DNA of 64,000 bases, from positions 883,808 through 947,807 of the forward strand of contig BCIK01000010.1 in the NCBI GenBank assembly GCA_039545295.1, given 5' to 3'. Under the pieces are notes generated by a model, which had not been told where the DNA came from, did not search any database, and saw nothing but the letters and a program-made list of their open reading frames with translations. The translations under genes were made by a program, and so were the position numbers. Numbering within the stretch: the first letter of the stretch is position 1; each line of letters opens with the position of its first letter. Source of the stretch: Udeniomyces pyricola. Lineage: Eukaryota > Basidiomycota > Tremellomycetes > Cystofilobasidiales > Mrakiaceae. Positions 49,654-64,000 of the stretch are shown piece by piece.

Positions 49654-51990
49654 CTACTTGGGACCGGCGATCCAGCCCTTGACAACGTCCGCCATGCTCA
49701 CTAAACACACAGAAAGCGTATACAAAATCAAAATTCCAAAATCCGTCAGTCTCAAGACCACCGGCGACACACGACGGAACAGAACGACAACACCGCGAGC
49801 GGTATCAATCTGGCAGGATAAAGATGTGGAGGAAAGGCAAGTGAGCCAACGCACCCATGCAGATGGTCTGCCAAACACCAAGTCCGATTCGAGGAGCGAC
49901 ACCTCGGTACAAGCCCTTGATGCCGTTCTCGGTGTAGATGTGAGAGAGCGTGCCGAGGACGGTCTTCTTTCCACCGGCGAGAATCTTGGGGTCCGTCGAT
50001 TTGGCCATGGACTGCATCTCAACTCGAACGACCTGTTCCAACAAAACAAGAGGACAAGACGATGGGTCAGCGATCAAAGTCCCACCTGAATCCGACAGAA
50101 CATGAAATGTGACAACAGGGACCAAAGTGAAAAATGATGACTGACCTCGATCGGCTGGTTCCAAGTAGCAAGAGCACCTCCGACGGTGGACGACAAGATC
50201 TTGTCCATCATGCCGAGCTTCTCGTCCTTGCCAATACCTCGAATGCTTCGGATCTGAGTCTCGGCAAGTCGGGCAAGACCGATCCTATCAGTCAGCAACA
50301 AAGGAGTTAGGGTCATGTAAGTGATGAGTTAGCTGTTTCTATTCCCTTGATAGCTGTGTTCCCGCCCACTCCTGCATCTCAAACGTCATGTCATTTGCCG
50401 AGGAAACAAGACACTTACCTGGATCCCCAGTTGGTGCACTGTCGGATGGCAACCGCGTTAACACCCTTGTTGATACCGGCGATACCCTCCTTTCGGTAGA
50501 TGGACATGAAGACAGCCATCGTCGAGGGCGGCTTGACGCCCGTGACGGCCTGCTTGTGTCGAGTAATCTCGGCTGTCTTCATGCAAGTGCAGAATCCTAT
50601 CCGACGACAATAAGAGAGCAGGACATGGGACGTTATGACAGATCAGTAAACCGGGGAGGGGGGAAGGGGATTCAATGCGATCGTGATGTTTGGGCAACTA
50701 ATTCGGCAAGAAAGAGAGGAAGACGTACCCATGGTCGCGTACGCTTGAGCGACACCACCTCCCATACCACCCAGCAAACCCGAGACGGCCGCCGGGAGAC
50801 CGAGACCCGAGGTCGCACTCTCAATCTCAGAGGCCGTGAAGAGGAGGACGGCACCCTTAGTAGAGGCCTCGATCCAGGCCTGTGTAGTAAATAGTAGAGA
50901 TGGACAACGATTCAAGGTTAGGTAAACGGTTCGATCTGGTAATGTTCGGGAATCTTGTCCGTCGAATCGATTCGATCCGAATGGGAAGAAGCTCAGCACA
51001 GCAGGACCACCCGGGTGAGGGCGAAGGAAGTCGGAAGGGAATGGGCGGTGTGGCGATAGTCGGGTTTATGACTTTTGGGCCGGAAGGGGATTGTTGAAGG
51101 GGGGATGGGACGATGTCGATTGTTGTGTGTGAGGGTGATGGGGCCATAGATGAATGGAGAGGATAGTCAATGGGACAAGGGGGTTGTTGAATGATCATGT
51201 ATGTCATGTCATGTCATGTCATGTAGACGATGCCCCCCCCCCCCCCATCGATTCATCATTTAGGCGCTCAACTACTGGCTCGTCCCCTTCTGGCGCTCAT
51301 CTCACCGTACCACGTCTTCCCACAGCAACAAACCGATCACATTCTTCCACACACCTAACCCCACATATCACACCAGCAAGCCCGAGAATGAAACAACAAG
51401 AAAACGTACCCAAGGGATGAGACCCTGGTAGAATCCAGTGACTCCGCCTCGCGACCAAACCGTCTTGAGCGCTTCGCCCATCGTCTGCTTTCGGTTCGCA
51501 GCCATCTGGGTCTTGATAACCTCGAGGGGCTGACCGAGGGTCGTGACTTCGAACTGAATCAAGTGGATATGTTCCCCAGGGGGTTACCGAGTGAAGCAAG
51601 AGGACAAGAGATGATATCGTTCAGATTGGGAGTCATGCGATTGGGAATGTGATGGGGAGGGAAGGGGGGGGGGAGGTGGAAAGCAAACAAGGTGAGATAT
51701 GTTGTCAGTTGAGTTGTTGTGTTGTGATCTAGCAGGTTGATCGAGAACCCCAACTGATACGTTCGGATAACAGTCGAGCAGACAAGAGACCATCCTGAGC
51801 ACACAGTATGTATATAAAGAAGGAGATGGGGAAAATGCGAAGGGAAGGCGAAGCCAAAGAGAGAAACCGACAAAGGAAAGGTCGTTCGAAAGGGATGGGG
51901 AAGAAGTCGTACCATGTTCATGATGCCGCCGACGGCGATGTTGGACCAGTTGACGCCCTTCTGTCCGGGTTCGCGTGCCATGGGAGCCAT
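49654..51990 (-). CDS. YHM2: Mitochondrial citrate/2-oxoglutarate carrier Yhm2
   Basis: Inner-membrane carrier exchanging mitochondrial citrate for cytosolic 2-oxoglutarate; supplies cytosolic NADPH and acetyl units. ATG 51990 gives [20 protein letters not shown]. Exons then read [20 protein letters not shown] (carrier signature PLEVIK), [103 protein letters not shown] and [20 protein letters not shown], ending WIAGPK at TAG 49654-49656. The FCTCMK and [17 protein letters not shown] blocks separate Yhm2 from other carriers. Seven or more exons, about 310 residues, normal. Its substrate is made and used by aconitase, encoded 33 kb away, but no linkage is implied. Confidence 0.95.
51203..51246. 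repeat. (ATGTC)n repeat and C14 run in a YHM2 intron
   Basis: A pentanucleotide repeat of about four units followed within a few bases by a run of 14 C (51233-51246), inside a YHM2 intron (about 50885-51410). Confidence 0.8.
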
Positions 51991-52586
51991 GTTGGATAGG
52001 ATGGGTTAGAAAGGGTTGGGTGGGGGTTGATGAGAGAGAAAGAGAAGGGTGTTAAGAAGAGAGAGAGAAAGAGAATGGAGACGGATGGGAGGGGAAAGAG
52101 AAAGAAAGCGAGATGAAACTAAACACAGTCAGTCCAACGGCCAAAATGGGCTGGGGAGTGGCTAGTGAGGACTGGGGACTTTGAATCCGAAGGGGTCCCC
52201 ACCTGATTACTCTTTTCACCCATCATGACTGCTTTCGTCGATCATGACCATCAATATCCTCAATGAAATATCAACGATCAGCTAGCTTGCATGCATATCG
52301 TCCCCCATCATGTCGCTCACTCAGCAGCCACCAGCCTGTCTCTCAACTTGACGCGCCGCAGGCGATACCGCAAATCATGGGTCATCGATATCATCATCAT
52401 CATTATCATGTTGCAAACAAGCTACAACGCGTAGGCCAGAGCCAAAGTGGAAGGAGGGGGGGGGAAGGGGGGAGCAAAGAGACGCAATCGATCCAATGTC
52501 ACAAGGAGTTGGACGTTGGATCGACCAACCGATATATGTAAGGGACCAGCCACAACGCTACTTGGGTAGTAGACGTATCGAGCTGG
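51991..52586. other. Intergenic: YHM2 promoter and HECT ligase 3' flank
   Basis: About 595 bp. The part next to YHM2 (52020-52115) is GA-rich, i.e. a CT-rich leader in its transcript. (CAT)n near 52390 and a short G run near 52458 follow. No gene is visible. Confidence 0.55.
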
Positions 52587-55500
52587 TTACTTGAGGCCAA
52601 ACCCAGACGAAAGATCAATGGCAACAATAAGTTTCTCGGCCAACGTCGCTTTAGACCGATAACTGCAGATCACCGGCACAACGAACAACTTCCAAGTCAG
52701 CTTCGAACGAAAGAGAGAGAGAGGAACGGTAAGAGCCGGGCACAGGTCTCACAGTGGTAGAGAAAGAATATTGAAACACGTGTGGCTCGCTAGTAGTGTG
52801 AGTGAGTGAGCGTGTGTGTGTGTGCGCGCGAATTATTAAGGCAGGACGAGATCGGAAGCGACGTACGTCAGTCAGTTAGTCGCTCAGTCACTTTTGGTCT
52901 TCTTCTCCATCATTTTGCTCGATCATCGCACCACCAGACAGACCAGTAAGACTCACTCGGTAGATGTTCAATCGACGCCTGAGGGGCCGCTGAGATCTTG
53001 AAATCGAGTGACGAGAGACCCGTCGCGGGGATTCGGGGAGATGCAGTCTGAATAGGATGAAGAACACAAACGATGCCAAGCACAACAAGAAGAGGAGTGA
53101 CACGATACGATATGGTCAGGTGTTGAGCTTGGTTACCCATGGCACTCGTAAAAGTTGGCAAGTCAAATACTGACGACAAAGGTAAGGAGCTTGTGTTGGT
53201 GCTCGACGGAGAGATCCGAGACGATGTCCCAAAAGTTTCTGAGAGACAAGGAACCAAGTAAATGAAGTCAGACATATATCGGACGTCTATGAATCTCTAT
53301 CCAGTCATCCTGCAGACATCATTTCTAGAGCAGCAAACGGCAAGAACGCGGAAAAGACGCACTGAATGATCTGATCCTCCGGCTTGAATCCTTCGTAAGT
53401 CGTGATACTCCTCAGCTGACCGACGTCGATAGCACTGGGACTGCCACTGACGAGCAACTCGAGTTCCTCGGGATGGAAAAGAGAGAGAGCATTGCCCTCG
53501 CAAACTGAAAGCCAGCCCCGCTGGAAAGCCAAGAACTGACTCGAGACAGACGTTTGAAGGATAAACTAGCATCGAAAAGAAGAAAGGAAAAGAATACAAA
53601 GAGGTAAGCTACAAGAAGCAAACATATACGACGCGTTGTGTCCGACGTTCCGGACCTGTCTCACCTGTACCAAGAGGTCAATGTATGTATGTCGGTTCTC
53701 GGACGTGACAGGCACATCTTCGCCTCCCGGGAAGAGCGGCACGGTGACCGTCTCACCAAAAGCCTCGTACTGCAATCCAAAAAGGAATAAAGTCCCTCAC
53801 GTCATCATCAGAAAAATGGCGATGATCCACAAAAGTTGCGGACGCTGATCTCGCTCTACGTGTAGACTGACCTCGCCAACCATGGTCCGACAATAAACTG
53901 ATTCGACGTCGCCTTCAAAGTTGAGCATCACTCTGAGGCCTTTAGCGAGTTCGGGTCGCCACTGCTCGAGGTCTTCAAGTCCGACGGGCCGGTTAAGCAG
54001 AAGCTTATAGAGACACGAGGGGAACCTGATGTCGAGAGAAGTTGAATGGTAGGCTTTCAACGAAATCAAGAGAGGGGAGACAAGGTGAGAAGGGCGAAGA
54101 CGTTTGTTCAACGAAGCGAACTAGATGAGAGGATATGAACAAAGAGGATGAATGATCTCACTGGCCAGACCGACGACAACGCCCGTCAGAGTATACTGCT
54201 CGGCAGATTCGAGGGATGCTGAATATTTGCGTGCAAGCGTCAACTTTGTCAGTCTCCCAGACCCAACCAAATCGAATCGACACCCAGGTATAACAAGCCC
54301 AAGGTCCAGATCGCGACTCACCAGGATTGAAAAAGCACAAATTCGATTCCTCGTCCCACAGGTACATGCCATATCTCGGATCGAACAACTCTCGAATTAA
54401 GAGAATTAGCCATTCCTTCTTGAGCCCACCTGCATCAACACCTTCCTCTCCAGCGAACGATATACGAAGGGCCATCTTGAGGTGGGCGAGCGAAGTCGAG
54501 ATCTGTTGAAGCGAGTCTTCGAGGAGCCGTTCACGTCGAACTCGGATGGAGATGTAAGGTTGAGAGAGAACTCGGTTGCCGAGGGAGTCAAAGGCTAGGG
54601 ACTGGGAAGCTTGTTGCTTTCTAGGTTGGATTGAGAGTGCATACGAATGTCAGAAATGTCAAATGCGGCTCAGGAAAGGAAGTCAAAGGAGAGAAGAGGG
54701 GATAGTATGCATTGAATTTACTTGGAGTCGTGAACAAGGACTCGAAGCTTGGCGCCCAGCGAGATGAGGAACGGATATTGAGAGATGTAAAACGCCGATT
54801 TGGAGCTTGAGCTGCATTCCAGATGACCATGTAGTAGACAGGATCGAAAAAGCGTTAAATAGAATTCTAATCAACATTGCTACAAACGATGCCTCATGAG
54901 AAAGCCCAGCCAAGAAACGTACCTCGCAGATCGAACCCAGACCTCATAATCCTGAATGACATCAAGCCCATCGATGAGCGTCATGTAAAAGCGTTCGACG
55001 GGTAAGCTGGGTCCTTCCTCGCTGTTGGAAGCATTGGCGGCAAAAAATAGCGACAGCACCCGGGCGGCTGATCGGAATCGCCAATCATGAAGGTACGGCA
55101 GAGGCTTCGAGGAACGAGACGCAGGAGGAGGGACCAGAAGGATGTGCTTGCGGATACGAGGAGCGATGCTGTTCACGACCAAGGACAAATCATGATGAGA
55201 AAAAGGTAGCTGGAATGTTGGACAAACGTCAGAGAAAAGATACTTACGTCGCACCAATGAGTTCGATGCGAAGGGCGAATTCTTCGAGATTGTAGGATCG
55301 TAGCCATTGTACAATGTAATGATGATGCTCGTTTGGCAGGTTGGACACGAGCCCGAGGAAACGCTTGGATACACTTGATGATGCTTGATCGTCCGTTTGA
55401 TGCCAAAGCGATTTGAACTGTAAAGAAAGACGACGACACAACGTCGACGGTCAATTTCAGATCTTCGATAGGAAGGCAGCATAGCACTAGAGGAAAATAC

Positions 55501-58382
55501 TGAAAAGAACACACTTCAAGCACAATCAGCACCCAACCAAGGCCTTTGCCACCCTGTTTGCTGTCGAATCGCCTTCGAGGTCGACGAAAAAGGGACTCAA
55601 GACCCTTGGTGAATCCGCTGGCGAGAGGGGTTGGAAGTGATTGGAGGAGATCGAAGAACGATCGAACTTCATCCAAATCGATACCTGAGTTGCATAGGGT
55701 GGGTTCGATGCCCTACAATTCCAAGACGCAAAGCGAGCTCGAATCAGCATACCGAGCGGAATCGTACTAGAAGTAATGCGTCGGAACCCAAAGATTCGCC
55801 ATTACGTTTGAGAATGATCCACTCAGTGACGACCAATGGCTAGCCACGGCCTCGAGCTCCAGGGCCAAGCCAGCCCACCATTCCTCCCGAGACTCGGGTC
55901 CATGAGGGCGAGACTGTGCATCCACTTTGTCTTCCTCCTCTCCCCCACTATCTCCCTCGACAGTTCGAGCCTCCTCGACATCCGAGTCGCAGGCATCCTC
56001 TCGCGAAAAGGACTCGAGAGACGGCGAAGGAGGTGGGTTGGCCGATCGAGCTGAGTCGAGTAGCTGTTGGAATCGAGCTAGGGTCAGTGGAGCAGGATCG
56101 GTGTCTTTGGCCAAGCCTGTATTGATGCGTGATAATACGTGTGGTTAGCGGCAGCCAACAGCGATGAAGGGGACGCATGACCAAAGGAAGACGGAAGCGT
56201 ACCTGCTGCCCGTCGATCCGACAAGCCGAGATCGCTGATGGTCCCGCACACGGTACATCGAAAGCTAGAGACAGCTAACGGATATTGCAAAGTTGCCGCG
56301 CAACAAATGCATGGAGAGGTAGCCTAGAGCATGCAAGGACAGACAAGTGCACAGGGCGTGAGTTTATGACGCAGACGAGGTGATTAAAACGATTAGAACA
56401 ACAATCTTACCATTTGCACCTTCTGTCCCGGTCGAATCTCCTTCTTTCCTTCGGGAGCTCTCACGAAACCACTAATCATACTTCCTCCTCTGGAGACCAT
56501 CGTATTCTTTGGGGCAGGAGGCGGGAGGGGCCGATCTTCCCGTTTGCTGAGCAGGTTGGGTTTCATCGGAACAGGTGGCCGAGTCGCGAGCGGCGGGGNG
56601 GAGGCGAGAGGAGGCGCCAGAGGGGNTTGTTTATCGGACGAAGGAATTGAAGGTCCTAGACCAAAGTCGAAATCGAGAGGAGGTAAGACGACTGGTGGCT
56701 GGGTCGGAGGTGAAGTCGATTGATGACGGGACGATGAGCTCTGCGTCCCAGCGACAGCTGGTTTCGTCGTCCGGAACAGCGTTCGAGATGAGGTCTTGCC
56801 AGTCGCGGAAGGTGTGGACGAGTTGGCGGCAAGGGCAAGGAGGTTTTCCCAGGGGGCTGAGATGGTGGAAGCGACTGTCGGAGCGCCCAAAGGCGGGGAC
56901 AGGGTAGGCGACGAGCTAGATGCATGCTGGGAGAGAAGGGCATCCCAAGACCCAGACGATGAGGAATGATTTCGGAAAGGTGGCCGAGGAACAGGGGGCA
57001 AGGTGGAGGAACCATCAACTTCGTGAGATGGAGTATCGGGAGACGAGGGCGGTGAACACTCATCGGGGCGAGGCTTGGAGTTGGGACCTCGAAGCAGGAC
57101 AGGCCCAGGAGTTGCCTTTGTATGCCTGAGGGAATCCAAAGCTGGCTGACTATCGAGTGCAACAGGTGAGTTCGAATCAACAGTCGCGGTGGATTGTAAA
57201 GGGTTGGAGAGGCTTCGCTGGGTGTTGTGCGGTCGTAGGCTCGTGGGTGCAGGTGGTAGTTGGGCGGCCGTGGCTGTTCGAGCGGCTCTTTCTTTCTCTT
57301 TCTTGGAGAGGCTGCTGCTTGAGAATACTGGCGGCCCATGAATGCCTCCTTTTGGTTGGGCAGCAGTTCTGGAGAGAAGGTTGCCCCACGCAGCTTGAGA
57401 CTCGCTGGCCTGGTGGGTCGGTCGGGATGGCTGGAGAGCGGTGTCGGTCGACACGGTGCGAGGCGGCTCAAGGGCCGGAGCAAGACGAGGCGATTCGGTG
57501 GCTGGGGCGCTCTCCATGTCGCTCAGAGAAGGCAGAGACGCATGCGATGGAAGAACAGGAAGGACGGCATCGGGAGACACCCGGCCAAACCGAGAGGTTG
57601 CTTCTTGCGCCGCGGGGGGGTCGGAACGCCAAGTTGACGAGAAGGTTCCGTCAGCAGGCACTAGCCTTTGCTGACTATCGAGCGATGAACCCGATCGATG
57701 ACCTGCAGCTCTGCTAGCCCGTAGTTCCCTGATCATGCGGCGTTCCCTTTCGAGCTCCTCCTCCAGCAAGATGTTCTCGGAGTCGAATTGGCGATGATGC
57801 CGGCTGTCTCCGTTACTGGTCTCACCCCAGGGCTCAAGACTGCCCTCCCGGCTACCTTCGCGCGATGTCGGCTGACTACTCGAGAATCCGACACGAGTGG
57901 GGGTGATGGGAGGCGAGTAACCAGGAAAACGGGTGGTCCCACTATTGGCCCATCGATTCGGTCCCTCAGGTGTGTCCACAGACGAGGAATCCACAGGAAG
58001 TGAGGAATGATCGTGCGATGATGGGATGTAGCGACCATATTGTTGGGGAGGCAGCGACTCGGGCGGTCGCTTGGACGACGATGCTTTATCTTTTCTACGG
58101 GATGTTGCTGAGGGAGCTGGTGGACGACGTATGATAGCGGTCAAGTCCGGGCAGCGAAGTAAGATGGGGTCACCCGGATAGAGCATGGGGGGAGATAATG
58201 GTGAATTGTGCGTAGCAGTCAGCTGGACAGCTACACTGTCGCCACGAGAGACACTATCCTGATCTGACCGCAATCACTAGCTTAGACTTACCTGTTGCAG
58301 ATGACGGGTTTTCGCCGCCCTTGAAGAACGACGAGAATAGAGACCCTCCTTTGAGTTGCTTGTCATCCGACTTGGTGAACAT
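52587..58382 (-). CDS. HUL4: HECT-type E3 ubiquitin ligase, Hul4-like
   Basis: Transfers ubiquitin from E2 to substrate through a catalytic Cys. The likely start is ATG 58382 (MFTKSDDKQLKGGSLFSSFF). A long Ser/Pro-rich region (about 56400-58270, two N bases near 56600) follows. Then comes a four-Cys zinc motif, CICCAATLQYP then SFRCTVCGT (about 56280), the feature suggesting Hul4. Conserved helices (LPTPLASGFTKGLESLFRR) precede the HECT N-lobe ALRISFAGEEGVDAGGLKKE (about 54450). The C-lobe is in short exons: TASPRIPATGLSSLDFKI (ends 52957), a 37-nt exon 52753-52789 (TSHTCFNILSLPL, catalytic Cys) and a 76-nt last exon 52587-52662 (YRSKATLAEKLIVAIDL to GFGLK, TAA). The intact C-lobe implies an active enzyme. 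Hul4 assignment is moderate; HECT is certain. About 1,250-1,350 residues. Confidence 0.88.
52753..52789 (-). other. 37-nt exon carrying the HECT catalytic cysteine
   Basis: Lies between a CTACTAG acceptor and a GTGAGA donor. It joins in phase to HLP (exon ending 52957) and to YRSKATL (exon 52662-52587), giving LPTSHTCFNILSLPLYRSK, the standard HECT active-site block. Too short to appear as an ORF, it would be missed by simple gene finding. Confidence 0.88.
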
Positions 58383-59420
58383 CAGACGCGAGTTGCTGAC
58401 AGGTAGGGAAGAGCGAGATGCGGGTTTGCGTGAACTATTGATTGATCTTTCCTGTGGAGTCGATGTTCAATGAAACGAGATGGCGAATGAACGAGAAGAG
58501 AGACAACCCGAGACTAGGGTCAGGAATGATGTTGCAGGGGCCGTGGTGCGAAGGAGATCGGTCGACGGTCCCGCAGGTGGTTGTCGCGGTCAGTTGTCAA
58601 GTCAAGACTCGGAGCTTGGAGTGCTGATTGCTGTGGAGCTGTAAGTGATCGACTTTGAGCAGTAATAAATCAAGGTCAAGATTGTCAAGATCGCTTGGTC
58701 CATGAGCTTAGCCAAGAAATCCTGGAAGTATGCTGGATTTATATTTCCTGCACAAGCTCCGGCTTCTGGCGAATGAGTCTTCACCATGTTGTGTCGTGTA
58801 CAAATCGTGATGCAGCGTCATGATCATGCATGTCCAACGTCAGTTGCTGGATCGAGCGCGCCGATGGCACTTCTGGCAAGCAATCGATCGACGACAACTT
58901 GACCTCGCATATCGCAGAGCGTGTATCTCGTAAGCTTACATAAATCGTCGATCTTGGAGCTTGGAGTTGGATAGTGAGCGCATCATACTCCATGCTTTCT
59001 GCTTGACTTGCAGGCGGATGATCAATATGGATGCATGCATGCATGCCGTCGATCTGCGCGCTGCTACAAGAGCGCGTGACGCGTGCATGCTTGTATAGTA
59101 CAGTGTACGTTACACATGGAATAGGGCAGGGAGGCTGCTAGACCAACTGATAGACATGACGAAAATGGCAGATGATCACCTCGTGCAACGTCAGATATGA
59201 TGTGGTGTATATATGATGTGTAAATGGATGGAAGAATAAGATGGTCGATGGAGCTAGGTCGATCGAGGTTTGTAACCGGTTGGGGATCGAATTCGCTCGA
59301 CGTTCCGCTCGGTGGGCGTGGGTGGCAACGAGCTGGCCGTCGTCGCCTTTTTTGGGCGAGCGGGTCTGGCTGTTTCGCCCTTTCCCTCAGCACACCACTC
59401 ACCTACACTCATACATCACA
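58383..59420. promoter_or_regulatory. Divergent promoter region HUL4-like / TEF1
   Basis: About 1.04 kb between diverging starts. On the TEF1 side a TATA-like GTATATATGA lies near 59208, about 210 bp upstream of the ATG, and a pyrimidine-rich leader (59360-59420) with CCCTCAG could mark a 5'UTR intron acceptor. (GCAT)n repeats sit near 59030-59045. The frame upstream of the HUL4 ATG stays open to a CCACAG (58461-58466), so a further 5' exon is possible there. Confidence 0.5.
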
Positions 59421-62154
<2,734 letters not shown>

Positions 62155-63209
62155 AGAGCTCCCCCACACCTACAACTGTCTTGCTTCCCCTTATTCCATG
62201 CTTGTGATGTTTCATTATCGAGTTGCGATGTCTCATTATTGAGTTGCGATGTTTCATTGATGAGTTGATTGAGATGGTCAAAAGTCTGGCCGTGACCCTT
62301 TGGTGAAACGAAAGCATCAAGCAGCCTTGTTCAACGTGGTCATGCAAAAAAAAAAGAAAAAAAAGTAGAGGGAGTTTGTGCCGTGGCCGTGTTGTTTTCC
62401 ATGTTGGACTTCACCCGAGTCGACAGCAGCGGTCGTCGCCTCCTGCCTGCAACGACGTACTGACGAGGTCTGTGCCGGTCTGCGCTCGCAATCATATCGT
62501 AGTGTCTTGAACGATCACCGGATCACCGGATCACCCCACCCCTGATCTTGGTTGTATACATGCTACCTTCTAGCTCGACTAGGCTACATGCTACACTCCT
62601 TACTCCTTATGGGGTCTCGGGATATCGGTACATGCATATATATGATCAGACGGACCGAGACTTGACGGGCGTATAGGCACATGTGTCTAGTGGACGGATA
62701 GACGGATCGGAGAGGATGGAGAGATGGACGGATGGGAAAGATGGAAAGATGAACGGATCGGAGAGGATGGAAAGATGAACGGATCGGAGAGGATGGAAAG
62801 ATGGAAAGATGGAAAGGACTCGAGATGCAGATATGGATGGAAAGTCGATGTCGGACAGAATAGATGAATAGCCAGATAGAACGGATCGATGGATGGATGG
62901 AAATATAGAATGGATAGATGGATAGATGGATAATCAGATAGAACGGATCGATAGATGGACGGATGGAAAGACAGAACAGATAGCTAGATGGATGGAAACA
63001 CAGAACAGACAGCTAGAGGGACGGGAAGACAGAACAGATGGCTAGATGCTTAGAAAGATGGATCTGTACACAAGTTCACCGATCGACAGCTGACCGACCA
63101 GTCGACAAGTATGACCAGTGACCATCCCAACCTCGAGATCGAGCGCGCAGTAGCTAGCTGGCAGCAGTGACGAGTGACGAGTGACGACCAAACTAGACAC
63201 CATCGTCAC
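62155..63209. other. Intergenic: TEF1 3' flank with degenerate minisatellite
   Basis: About 1.05 kb. Just after the TEF1 stop is a three-copy TCATTATTGAGTTGCGATGT-like direct repeat (about 62212-62265) and an A-rich run at 62346-62365. The rest is dominated by the GGATGGAAAGATG-type repeat described separately. No coding potential. Confidence 0.6.
62690..63065. repeat. Degenerate minisatellite (GATGGAAAGA-type units)
   Basis: About 375 bp of imperfect tandem units built from GGATGGAAAGATG and ACGGATCGGAGA. A clear 26-nt higher-order unit (AACGGATCGGAGA plus GGATGGAAAGATG) occurs twice near 62753-62805, then decays to shorter GATGGA/ATAGATGGA units. Confidence 0.85.
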
Positions 63210-63906
63210 CTATCGACGATTGCCTGCTCCAAGCCCAAAGACCTCCCGCTCAGCCCGCTCGATGTACGCCTCGAACGACAGAGACGAGCATGATGATGAT
63301 GGCGACGACGGTAGCGACGACGGTGACGACGACGACGGCGGCGCATCGACCCAACCACCAGCCTCGTTCGTCTCCCCAGGCCCGCCATGTGGCAAGCACC
63401 GATGCTGTTGCCGTTGATGTTGATGTTGATGTTGCCGTTGATGATGATGTTGATGTTGATGTTGATGTTGCTGTTGATGTTGATGATGATGCGCTCGTCG
63501 GGCTTGATCAGGCTGCTGTGGCTGTTGCTTGCGGCCCAAGCCCAACACCGCTCCCATCTTCGCCTGGTTTGCCTGCTTCGACTGGTTTGCCTGCTTCGAC
63601 TGCTTCTCCGGCGACCGACCAGTGCTCGCCCATGTCCGGACGGCAGATGCCTTGCGAGGCGACTTTGTCGACGACATTCGAGCCGATGCGTGTGTACTTG
63701 GCGTGCAGAATGCCCCGAGCCGGTCCCACGTAGACGACGTCGTCGATCTGGCCGAGCTGGCCGAACGGGTCGACGTCAAGGTCGACGCCGACGCCGACGT
63801 CGAGCTCGAGCTCAAGGTCGAGGTCTGGGACGGTACGCGGCGGTTGGCCGTCAGAGGGCAGGGAAAGTCGTAGTAGGACGCAGTGGGTGGGATGCCGTAG
63901 AACGTA
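63210..63906 (-). CDS. Unidentified gene, partial; 5' part beyond window
   Basis: A likely exon begins at 63906 after an AATGCAG acceptor. One frame reads RTVPDLDLELELDVGVGVDL, FGQLGQIDDVVYVGPARGIL and HAKYTRIGSNVVDKVASQGI (about 63840-63640), which looks like genuine protein, then closes at 63508. A second frame, reaching TAG at 63210-63212, ends SFEAYIERAEREVFGLGAGN, which also looks genuine. Between them is the His/Gln-type repeat (63413-63491). A phase-changing intron or an indel between about 63620 and 63430 would join them, but I could not fix the junction. I do not recognise the family. The upstream intron (63907 to the window edge) has a CTCTGACC branch-like site. Confidence 0.5.
63413..63491. 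repeat. (TTGATG)n hexanucleotide repeat
   Basis: About 80 bp of GTTGAT units with GTTGCC and GATGAT variants. On the - strand it reads CAACAT; depending on frame this gives alternating His-Gln or Asn-Ile residues. It probably lies within or next to the coding exon of the unidentified gene. Confidence 0.85.
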
Positions 63907-64000
63907 CTGCATTGCGATGGGTCAAGAGTGGGAAGCAAAGGTCAGAGGGAACGGATGGGAGGAAGAGATGGAGATGAAAAAGCAGAGGGAGTGAAATGGG

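Noticed and set aside
49091..49682. Overlapping ORFs on both strands in the GCN1-YHM2 gap
   Set aside because: They are Lys/Arg-rich or Phe/Ser-rich readings of one purine-rich tract, with no splice-supported extension.
56656..57483. Second long frame opposite or within the HECT N-terminal region
   Set aside because: An alternative frame of the Ser/Pro-rich low-complexity exon, with no start context and no family signal.

Overview
This window is nuclear DNA from an intron-rich fungus, most likely a basidiomycete yeast. The genes are eukaryotic housekeeping genes split by many short introns (most about 50-150 nt) with GT..AG ends. Arginine is written overwhelmingly as CGA even in TEF1. The proteins resemble basidiomycete versions as far as I can judge by eye. 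A Tremellomycete/Cystofilobasidiales-type yeast would fit, but that placement is only a guess. Most six-frame ORFs are shadows or single exons, so I rebuilt the genes from splice-site phase and protein homology.

Layout, left to right. 1-12093 (-): N-terminal part of VPS13, a lipid-transfer protein, running off the left edge. 12094-14274: a long non-coding stretch with repeats and one doubtful small two-exon ORF. 14275-18132 (-): mitochondrial aconitase. 19174-20461 (-): ribosomal protein L15. 21405-23589 (+): a SEC9/SNAP-25 t-SNARE. 24054-27596 (+): MPP10 (U3 snoRNP). 28456-30576 (-): YTH1/CPSF30. 31003-33081 (-): a FetB/ALS3-type (UPF0014) membrane protein with a 9-nt microexon. 33493-35812 (+): dynamitin. 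36443-48600 (-): GCN1. 49654-51990 (-): YHM2 citrate/oxoglutarate carrier. 52587-58382 (-): a HUL4-like HECT ubiquitin ligase. 59421-62154 (+): TEF1 (eEF1A). 63210-63906 (-): part of an unidentified gene, with a CAA/CAT (His-Gln) repeat.

The genes do not form a pathway cluster. Aconitase and YHM2 both handle citrate, and L15, GCN1, TEF1 and MPP10 all serve translation or ribosome production, but they are dispersed and each has its own promoter region. I see no mobile element, rRNA, tRNA, CRISPR array or secondary-metabolite cluster. The points most worth following are a His in place of the zero-layer Gln in the second SNARE motif of SEC9, the bacterial-type FetB permease with its microexon, the CGA bias in highly expressed genes, a recurrent GTCAGT splice donor, long homopolymers in introns and intergenic DNA, and a zinc knuckle retained in the CPSF30 homologue.
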